Source of the DNA: Salibacterium halotolerans
GTDB taxonomy: Bacteria > Bacillota > Bacilli > Bacillales > Marinococcaceae
Direction of reading: 5' to 3'
Assembly: GCF_900115625.1 (NCBI RefSeq)
Contig: NZ_FOXD01000021.1
Coordinates: 1 to 54,528 of the forward strand
DNA length: 54,528 nucleotides
This document shows positions 48,545-54,528 of the stretch, piece by piece. The notes under the pieces are model-generated. The model was not told the DNA's origin, ran no database searches, and was given only the letters and a program-made list of their open reading frames with translations. The stretch's first letter is position 1. Each line of letters starts with the position of its first letter. The position numbers were made by a program, and so were the translations under genes.

Positions 48545-48892
48545 TTATTTCTGGTTGAGAAAAGAAAGACAAAACAAGCAGTCTCCGTTGGTTCTAAGGC
48601 TCCCGTAATGCATATTGCAGATATGGAACCCTTCGTGGTAAAGGCGTGCCAGGTTGTCATACCCTTCGCCTACACTCTTTGTACCCCCGGAAGAAGCCTG
48701 TGTCCCGTTTTCCGGTTCTTTGGCCTCTTTTTCTTCGAGAAGCTTACGTAAATGCTGGTTTTCCAGTGCCAGCGAATGGTTCTCTTCAATGAGCATTGCC
48801 AACTGTTCTTTCAATTCTCCAAGTTCATCATGAAACGTTCCGATCCGTTCTTCCATGTGTATGACCTGCGAGAAAATTTCTTTCTTCTCCAC
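48545..48892 (-). CDS. yabA: Replication-initiation control protein YabA
   Basis: Negative regulator of DnaA that also binds the DnaN clamp. The 115 residues have an N-terminal coiled coil for tetramer formation (residues 1-55) and a C-terminal zinc domain, [20 protein letters not shown]. It starts at GTG (48890-48892), with GAGGTGG 7 nt upstream. It follows ricT as in B. subtilis. Confidence 0.95.
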   Translation of the reverse strand: MEKKEIFSQVIHMEERIGTFHDELGELKEQLAMLIEENHSLALENQHLRKLLEEKEAKEPENGTQASSGGTKSVGEGYDNLARLYHEGFHICNMHYGSLRTNGDCLFCLSFLNQK

Positions 48893-48923
48893 GTTCCTTC
48901 CACCTCAATTAATCCCCTTGTCT

Positions 48924-49739
48924 TCAGCTCACGATATGACCTTCCTCCATTAGTTCATCGAGACTGTACTCGAGCACATTCTGCTCTTCTCTCAGTTCCA
49001 CCTGGACAAGGCGCTCCAGAATGTTCAGACCGACCACTCTGCCTTCTCCCTGCGGTGTCCCGATGTGCTCTCCTATATCCGGGAGTTCTTTCTTCGCTGT
49101 CTCGTAATGGTCATTTTCATACTTCAGACAGCACATGAGCCGTCCGCACAACCCGGAAATCTTCGCGGGATTCAGCGAGAGATTCTGGTCTTTGGCCATC
49201 TTGATTGACACCGGTTCAAAATCACCAAGGAACGTCGAACAACATAGTACGCGGCCGCACGGGCCGATACCGCCGAGAAGTTTCGCTTCATCACGGACAC
49301 CGATCTGACGCAGTTCAATCCGTGTACGGAACACAGATGCCAGATCTTTAACAAGATTACGGAAATCAATCCGTCCTTCCGCGGTAAAGTAAAAAAGCAC
49401 CTTATTCCGGTCAAACGTGTATTCAGCATCGACTAGATTCATATCCAGCTGATGTTCTTTAATTTTGGCTTCACATACTTCGTACGCCCTGTTCGAAAAT
49501 TCCCTGTTTTCTTCGATGACCGTTTTATCTTCTTCGGTGGCAAGCCGTACAACTTCTTTCAGCGGCAGAACGACGTCATCTTCGCCCACCTGCTTTTTCC
49601 CGAGAACCGCTTTTCCGAATTCCAATCCACGGGATGTTTCCACCACAACCCAGTCGTCTTTTTCTATTGTTAAGGAACCGGGAGAAAAGTAGTAAATTTT
49701 CCCCGCTTTTTTAAACCTGACTCCTATTACATCATGCAA
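48924..49739 (-). CDS. ricT: RicT (YaaT), PSP1-domain protein
   Basis: Part of the RicA-RicF-RicT complex that carries Fe-S clusters, speeds Spo0A phosphorylation and helps RNase Y cleave mRNAs. The 271 residues are strongly conserved: DRNKVLFYFTAEGRIDFR, GGIGPCGRVLCCSTFLGDFE and SGLCGRLMCCLKYE, giving the cluster cysteines. A TTG start (49737-49739) with GGAGGG nine nt upstream matches the homologue. It lies 2 nt after holB. Confidence 0.96.
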   Translation of the reverse strand: MHDVIGVRFKKAGKIYYFSPGSLTIEKDDWVVVETSRGLEFGKAVLGKKQVGEDDVVLPLKEVVRLATEEDKTVIEENREFSNRAYEVCEAKIKEHQLDMNLVDAEYTFDRNKVLFYFTAEGRIDFRNLVKDLASVFRTRIELRQIGVRDEAKLLGGIGPCGRVLCCSTFLGDFEPVSIKMAKDQNLSLNPAKISGLCGRLMCCLKYENDHYETAKKELPDIGEHIGTPQGEGRVVGLNILERLVQVELREEQNVLEYSLDELMEEGHIVS

Positions 49740-49741
49740 CG

Positions 49742-50728
49742 CTAAGATCCCTCCTGTAAACGGAGCAGTAAATGCTCCATTAAAAGCTGGGCATTCACAT
49801 TGGCCCGAAGCTTCCGCTTCGCATCAAGGATCAGCTGCAATATACGGGCGATTTTTGTTTCCGGCATTTGAAGACCCTGCTTTTCCATTGTTTCCCTTTG
49901 ATCCGGGTAGGCAAGATCACGCCCGTTATGTTTTACCGTCAACAAATCACGGTACCAGAAAAGCAGCAGATCGAGGCCTATGTCCAGCTCTTCTCTATCC
50001 TTGAAATGAGCAAGCCACTTTTCCTGCAGTGTCAAAAGTACCTGATGAGGTCTGGAGTGAACCTCTTCCACTAATTGTATCACTAGTGCTCTGCCCTGTA
50101 CAATCCAGTCTGTGGCTTCTCCCTGGTAACTGCCGGCAGCTTCATCCGGCAGTCTCGCAAGAAGCGGCGCTGCTGTTTCAGAGGCACCTTCTTCCCTGTA
50201 GGTGCGGGCTCTCTTTTCCGGCGATGGGGGCGCAAAGGAAAGTTTCTGGGCACGGGAAAGGATGGTATCCAGCATGAAATGGACATTTTCTGTTAATAAA
50301 AGAGCCAGAATAGGACTTTCCGGCTCTTCCAGAAACTTGAGCAGGCTGTTGGCGGCTCCTGCCGTCATGCGGTCCGCATCATTGATGATATATATTTTAA
50401 AAGCCGTTTCCATTCCTTTATACGTCAATTCCTTCTGCAGTGCTTCTACCTGCGCTTTTTTAATGGAAGCACCGTCCGGCTCGACCACAATAATATCAGG
50501 ATGGTTGCCGTGTTCAATTCTTCTGCATTCGCGGCATGTCCCGCACGGAGCAGCATTCTCACGATGTGGACAGAACAAACTCTGCGCGGTTAGCCACGCT
50601 GCGTCTTTTTTGCCTGCCCCGCGCATCCCCTCAAATATATAGGCATGAGCAAGCCTGTCCTTTTCCATGCTCTGTTTGAGCATCGTCATGACGAAAGGCT
50701 GGTCTTCGATCATCCGGTTCCAGTCCAT
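49742..50728 (-). CDS. holB: DNA polymerase III delta-prime subunit
   Basis: Clamp-loader subunit. The 328 residues show HAYIFEGMRGAGKK (P-loop region), the zinc module with CGTCRECRRIEHGNHPD, MTAGAANSLLKFLEEP (SRC-like region follows as TILSRAQ). It is 15 nt after darA; in B. subtilis yaaR lies between them, so that gene is absent here. GAGGG precedes the ATG. Confidence 0.95.
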   Translation of the reverse strand: MDWNRMIEDQPFVMTMLKQSMEKDRLAHAYIFEGMRGAGKKDAAWLTAQSLFCPHRENAAPCGTCRECRRIEHGNHPDIIVVEPDGASIKKAQVEALQKELTYKGMETAFKIYIINDADRMTAGAANSLLKFLEEPESPILALLLTENVHFMLDTILSRAQKLSFAPPSPEKRARTYREEGASETAAPLLARLPDEAAGSYQGEATDWIVQGRALVIQLVEEVHSRPHQVLLTLQEKWLAHFKDREELDIGLDLLLFWYRDLLTVKHNGRDLAYPDQRETMEKQGLQMPETKIARILQLILDAKRKLRANVNAQLLMEHLLLRLQEGS

Positions 50729-50743
50729 AAGGATCCCTCGTTC

Positions 50744-51115
<372 letters not shown>

Positions 51116-51162
51116 CTATATTACTGTACCTGTTTCTAAAAAGAAAACCCTGTTTGTTCCAG

Positions 51163-51798
51163 TCACGGAGAAAGAACATTCAATATCCGATTCACAGCCT
51201 GCTGCTGAACCTGTTCTATAGATAATGATGCATCTACTTTATGTATGCGTTTCGGGAAACGTGCCGCCAGTGTTTCATACGCCCGGTATACCTTATAATG
51301 AAAATCGGCATGTTCCTGATCCAGTCTGTTAAATTCCCGTTTTTTGTTTTCGTGGATACGGTTCAGACCTTTCTCCGGATCGATATCAAGATAAATGGTG
51401 GCATCAGGCATGTGGTCCTCCACAGCGAACTCATTGATAGCGAGTACTTCCTCAATACCGATACCCCTGGCTGCTCCCTGATAGGCGAGACTGCTGTCAA
51501 TGAAACGGTCACAGAGAACGATAGTGCCTTCCTCCAGAGCTGGAATCACTTTTTCGGTGAGATGCTGGCGCCGTGCTGCGGCATACAGCAGCGCTTCTGT
51601 ACGCCGTTCCATTGCTTTATGTTCGGGATTTAGAATTAACGTCCTGATTTTTTCCGCAATATCAATGCCTCCCGGTTCCCGTGTTTTCAGAACCGGATAT
51701 CCTTTTTCTTCAAGTTCATCGTGCACCCTGTCCAGCACGGTCGTTTTTCCCGCGCCGTCACAGCCTTCAAATGTAATAAAAAGCCCTCTTATTATCAT
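51163..51798 (-). CDS. tmk: Thymidylate kinase
   Basis: Phosphorylates dTMP to dTDP for DNA synthesis. The 211 residues have the P-loop [17 protein letters not shown], the DRF-type [14 protein letters not shown] and the lid region. The ATG at 51798 (GGAAGG upstream) overlaps the yaaO stop by 4 nt (ATGA). The length equals that of B. subtilis. Confidence 0.96.
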   Translation of the reverse strand: MIIRGLFITFEGCDGAGKTTVLDRVHDELEEKGYPVLKTREPGGIDIAEKIRTLILNPEHKAMERRTEALLYAAARRQHLTEKVIPALEEGTIVLCDRFIDSSLAYQGAARGIGIEEVLAINEFAVEDHMPDATIYLDIDPEKGLNRIHENKKREFNRLDQEHADFHYKVYRAYETLAARFPKRIHKVDASLSIEQVQQQAVNRILNVLSP

Positions 51799-53249
51799 CG
51801 CGCTTCCTTCCTTTTCACTGTACTGGTCAACCATTGTCCGTTTTCCGACTGCCGGACACCCTGAACACTTCCGCCTGCTTCCAGACGCTTCAGCAGAAAA
51901 TCCAGCCGTTCACCGGTTAACGTCTCTCCTTTTAGAAAAAGAGGAACTCCCGGAGGATAAGGGATAATATCAACAGCAGCCTGCTTTTGTTCAGCGTCCT
52001 CAAGTGTCGTTGTTTCTGTCTCACCCCGTCCTGCCTGGTACCAGTCTGCAGGAAGTTTCTGCATACCCGAAAAGGGAAGAGACCGTGCTCCTGCGCCGGA
52101 GTAAACCGCCGGATTTTCACTCCGCAGGCGGGCTGCGCCCCGTTCAATCCGCTGCAATGTTTTTGTCGAAAGGGGCTGAAAGGAAAGAAAAAAGACGACA
52201 TGCGCCTCATCTGCCAGTTCTATAAATACATGCTCCTCCTCAAGATACCGCTGCAGCGCCCAGCCGGTATGTCCCTGCGGAGCCCGGGCCACGATTTTCA
52301 GTGGATCAGCCCGCACGTGTTCAGGAGGGATTCGTTCCTCGAGCGCTCCAGCCTGCAGCACAGCCTGTTTCGTCTGCTTCAGCTGCTCCTGCAGCGCAGC
52401 ATCATCTTTCTGTATCAGATCGTACAGGTATTTTCTCGCCGCGTCCAACGATGCCAGCAGCAGATAGGACGGACTGCTCGACTCTACCATGGCAGCCGCT
52501 TCCTGTACCTCTGCTGCCTTAATACGGCTGGACCGGCCGACATGAAGATATCCTGTCATCGTAAGCGCGGGCAGCGTTTTGTGGGCGGAATGCACGACAA
52601 GATCCGCTCCAAGGGAAACCGCACTGTCCGGAAACACGTCTCCCGCCGGAAAATGTGCCCCGTGCGCTTCATCAACAAGAACGAGCGCCCCGTTCTTTTT
52701 GGCTTCTCCGATAATCGCACGGAGCGGAGACGTCCATCCATAGTAACCAGGCCGGTTTACGATTAATGCTGCCGTTTCGGGGTAAGAATGAAAGGCCCTT
52801 TGTACGGAATGAATGCTTAACCCAAGCGACAGACCCGACGTTTCATCATATTCCGGCTCCAGAAACACCGGCTGCGCCTTAACAAGCCGGAGACCGTTAA
52901 TTACTGATTTATGGGTATCCCGCTGTACAAACACTACATCGCCTTCCTGCAGGGCAGCGAGAATCATAATCAGATTCCCCGCGGTGGATCCTCCAATTAG
53001 AAAGAACGCCGACCGGCTCCCATAGATGTCAGCTGTCAGCTGCTGGGCCGAGGCAATCACACCACAGGGATCATGCAGATCATCAAGTCCCGGCAGTTCC
53101 GTTTGGTCATACCGGGACGCCGACAGTATCTCACGCGCGTACGCCGGCTGTACGACGCCGTTTTTATGCCCGGGTACGTGAAAAGAATCCGGTTCCGCTT
53201 CAGCATGCTGCTGCAGGGCTTCAACAATAGGAAGCGATGATTGATTCAT
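51795..53249 (-). CDS. yaaO: Orn/Lys/Arg decarboxylase family protein YaaO
   Basis: PLP enzyme of the fold-type I family that includes SpeA. The 484 residues show [29 protein letters not shown], and the Schiff-base lysine in [12 protein letters not shown]. The substrate is unclear: lysine or ornithine by family, arginine for SpeA. It leads the tmk-darA-holB-ricT group and has its own promoter. Confidence 0.92.
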   Translation of the reverse strand: MNQSSLPIVEALQQHAEAEPDSFHVPGHKNGVVQPAYAREILSASRYDQTELPGLDDLHDPCGVIASAQQLTADIYGSRSAFFLIGGSTAGNLIMILAALQEGDVVFVQRDTHKSVINGLRLVKAQPVFLEPEYDETSGLSLGLSIHSVQRAFHSYPETAALIVNRPGYYGWTSPLRAIIGEAKKNGALVLVDEAHGAHFPAGDVFPDSAVSLGADLVVHSAHKTLPALTMTGYLHVGRSSRIKAAEVQEAAAMVESSSPSYLLLASLDAARKYLYDLIQKDDAALQEQLKQTKQAVLQAGALEERIPPEHVRADPLKIVARAPQGHTGWALQRYLEEEHVFIELADEAHVVFFLSFQPLSTKTLQRIERGAARLRSENPAVYSGAGARSLPFSGMQKLPADWYQAGRGETETTTLEDAEQKQAAVDIIPYPPGVPLFLKGETLTGERLDFLLKRLEAGGSVQGVRQSENGQWLTSTVKRKEAR

Positions 53250-53293
53250 GTATAGTCCCTCTTCTACTTTTTATATGAATATCTGTATCTAAA

Positions 53294-53322
53294 ATTATGA
53301 CGTAATCGACGTTTTCCTGCAA
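53294..53322 (-). promoter_or_regulatory. yaaO-tmk operon promoter
   Basis: TTGCAG (53317-53322), 17-bp spacer and CATAAT (53294-53299) on the minus strand, between gin and yaaO. Confidence 0.65.
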
Positions 53323-53332
53323 ATATTCCTTT

Positions 53333-53524
53333 TTACATCAACAGTTTGGAAGCTCTGGACGAACTCAACGTTTTGACCGCCCGGTGATAGGCTGTATCTT
53401 CTGCCTCCATCTGGATCAGCTCTTTTTCACAATCCAGGCATAAAAAGATATCCAGAATATGAATGCCTCTGCTTTCTGTCCGGCCGCATAGAGTACAAGA
53501 TTCCGCCTGTCTTTCTTTTTCCAT
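53333..53524 (-). CDS. gin: Anti-sigma-G factor Gin (CsfB)
   Basis: Holds SigG (and SigE) inactive during early sporulation. The 63-residue protein has two zinc knuckle pairs, CTLCG and CLDC, in the order C-x2-C ... IHILDIFLCLDCEK, as in B. subtilis CsfB. The ATG at 53524 has AGGAGG ten nt upstream; upstream in-frame residues are not supported. In B. subtilis xpaC and yaaN lie between this gene and yaaO. I found no convincing SigF promoter. Confidence 0.9.
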   Translation of the reverse strand: MEKERQAESCTLCGRTESRGIHILDIFLCLDCEKELIQMEAEDTAYHRAVKTLSSSRASKLLM

Positions 53525-53721
53525 ACCGACGTTACCTCCTCTTTTCATCTATGAAACTTATTCTGTCCGTTTCTCCTTGTTTTTATTCCTGATCCCGCCG
53601 CCTGTTGTATCGTATGCTGCAGGAGCTTATATGTCATTGCCACCCGGCTGTTAATTTTCATACGATCGCAGAACCGCCGGCCTGCATCATTCCCCGGCTT
53701 TTAGGAAAAGGCATGGTTACC
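53525..53721. other. gin upstream spacer
   Basis: No gene is seen between the gin start and the RidA-like terminator. GCATA near 53620 fits a SigF -35, but no matching -10 is at the right distance. Confidence 0.35.
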
Positions 53722-53750
53722 AAAAAAACTGCTCCACCCAGGTGGAACAG
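53722..53750 (-). terminator. Terminator of the RidA-like gene
   Basis: CTGTTCCACC pairs with GGTGGAGCAG on the minus strand with a 2-3-nt loop, then seven T residues, about 40 nt after the stop. Confidence 0.92.
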
Positions 53751-53789
53751 CTCCTTCGACGCCGTAACGTTTTCTGTCTATCAATGAAA

Positions 53790-54119
53790 TCAGCCGGCAT
53801 ATGCCACGGCCCGGATTTCAATCAATTGATGATCACATGCCATAGCCGGCACACCGATGAGAGTCCCTGCCGGCCGGTGATCTCCCACATACTCCTTAAA
53901 ATGAGTCATGCATGGTTCAAAGTGTTCCTCCGGGTTCGTCAAAAAGATTTCCATTTCACAAATGTCCGAACGCGTGAGATGAAAACCTTCCATAACACGA
54001 TCCAAATGGTAAACGCAGCGTAGAGTCGTTGGGCGCTGCGTTTGGACAAGGGTGCAGCCGCTGCAGCAGAAATGCGGTATTTCCTGCTTTGAGCCCAAAG
54101 AATATATGGTTGACTTCAC
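53790..54119 (-). pseudogene. RidA-family protein, short and probably degraded
   Basis: The C-terminal 80 residues look like a RidA/YjgF protein: LTRSDICEMEIFLTNPEEHF, then HRPAGTLIGVPAMACDHQLIEIRAVAY. The N-terminal third does not: after FCCSG the usual beta-strand region and QTRQ-type helix are replaced by LVQTQRPTTLRCVYHLD. This stretch is encoded by a 10-bp inverted repeat (54011-54020/54034-54043). The start is a GTG with no ribosome site. This fits an insertion/deletion remnant; a divergent intact gene of 109 residues cannot be ruled out. Confidence 0.55.
54011..54043. repeat. Inverted repeat inside the RidA-like gene
   Basis: AAACGCAGCG and CGCTGCGTTT pair perfectly across a 13-nt loop. 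The GCGTTT/AAACGC arms resemble those of the three palindromes at 54131-54281. It lies where the RidA-like protein loses similarity to its family. Confidence 0.6.
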
Positions 54120-54130
54120 TTTAGAAAGGC

Positions 54131-54281
54131 CATAACGACGTTTGCAGCTGCTCCAGAGGGGGCAAACGCAACTATGAATCCACCATAGTGACGTTTCTTC
54201 CCTCTCTGATACCCGTAAACGTCACCATGAGCCCTTCTATGTTGCGTTTGTCTCTTTTTTTCCAGGATAAACGCAACTTAG
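54131..54281. repeat. Three-unit palindrome array, 53-bp period
   Basis: Units at 54131-54176, 54184-54229 and 54237-54281 start exactly 53 bp apart with 7-bp gaps. Each has a left arm of the type CATAGTGACGTTT and a right arm of the type AAACGTCACCATG; units 2 and 3 pair at 12 of 13 positions, unit 1 at 11 of 15. The loops are pyrimidine-rich in their first half. The 54120-54392 spacer has no gene. The array lies between the 5S terminator and the RidA-like gene. Confidence 0.8.
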
Positions 54282-54392
54282 TAGCTATTAGGAGTGGTTT
54301 CCGGACAAAATATGAATTCACAATATTCTTAAAATATCATTCCAGAGAGAAAGGAGTACTTGGATCAGCCGGCAGCGAAACATTTTACCTGC

Positions 54393-54428
54393 AAAAAAAG
54401 AACCGCCGGATAACAATCCGACCGTCCT
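54393..54428 (-). terminator. rrn operon terminator
   Basis: AGGACGGTCGGAT pairs with ATCCGGCGGTTCT with one mismatch and two wobble pairs on the minus strand, followed by seven T residues, right after the 5S 3' end. Confidence 0.9.
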
Positions 54429-54434
54429 TTTGAT

Positions 54435-54528
<94 letters not shown>

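Noticed and set aside
53525-53640. SigF promoter for gin
   Set aside because: GCATA fits the -35, but no GG-rich -10 lies at 15-17 bp.
54011-54281. CRISPR array
   Set aside because: There are only three regular units; each unit is itself a palindrome with variable loops rather than identical repeats with unique spacers, and there are no cas genes.

Overview
The window is a slice of the origin-proximal chromosome of a spore-forming bacterium of the family Bacillaceae. It carries a full complement of sporulation genes (spoIIE, spoVT, spoVG, yabG, yabP, yabQ, fin, gin/csfB, sspF), and gene order follows Bacillus subtilis almost gene for gene from yaaO/tmk to lysS. Both ends are ribosomal RNA: the 3' part of a 5S gene at the right edge and the 5' part of a 16S gene at the left edge, both on the minus strand. 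These match the rrn operons that flank this block in B. subtilis. Long acidic tails or linkers on FtsH, Ctc and MetS suggest, as inference only, a haloalkaliphilic relative rather than B. subtilis itself. Every gene except abrB is on the minus strand, so transcription runs right to left.

Right to left. Positions 54528-53300 hold the 5S end and its terminator, a striking array of three palindromes at an exact 53-bp period, a degraded RidA-like gene, and gin (csfB), an anti-sigma-G factor. Positions 53249-46588 are the yaaO-tmk-darA-holB-ricT-yabA-trmN6-yazA-rsmI cluster for DNA replication, c-di-AMP sensing and RNA modification. Next come abrB on the plus strand, with exact Spo0A boxes, and metS behind a methionine T-box riboswitch. 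Positions 43307-37660 hold tatD, yabE, rnmV, rsmA, yabG, veg and sspF. Positions 37471-30630 hold ispE, purR, ridA, spoVG, glmU, prs, ctc, pth and fin. Then follow mfd, spoVT, yabM, yabN, rqcP, yabP, yabQ, divIC, yabR, tRNA-Met, spoIIE, yabS, yabT, tilS, hpt and ftsH. The left end is hslO, cysK and the p-aminobenzoate/folate operon (pabB-pabA-pabC-folP-folB-folK-yazB-dusB), then lysS and the next rrn operon.

The genes combine housekeeping translation (lysS, metS, pth, tilS, dusB, rsmA, rsmI, rnmV), nucleotide and folate supply (prs, hpt, purR, tmk, pab/fol), envelope precursors (glmU, ispE, yabM) and the sporulation programme at several stages: Spo0A (abrB, spoIIE), SigH (spoVG), the SigF-to-SigG switch (fin, gin), SigG (sspF, spoVT) and coat/cortex (yabG, yabP, yabQ). 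Compared with B. subtilis, coaX, yacD, yaaR, xpaC, yaaN and a tRNA-Glu are missing from their usual places. A split threonine/serine-exporter-type pair is inserted between tilS and yabT.

The regulatory DNA is unusually readable: many SigA promoters with 17-18 bp spacing, the 21-bp-spaced Spo0A-type spoIIE promoter, a PurBox, a T-box and many intrinsic terminators. The least explained parts are the 53-bp-period palindrome array, a highly structured dusB-lysS spacer, a 46-bp perfect palindrome between abrB and rsmI, and a pair of dispersed repeats.
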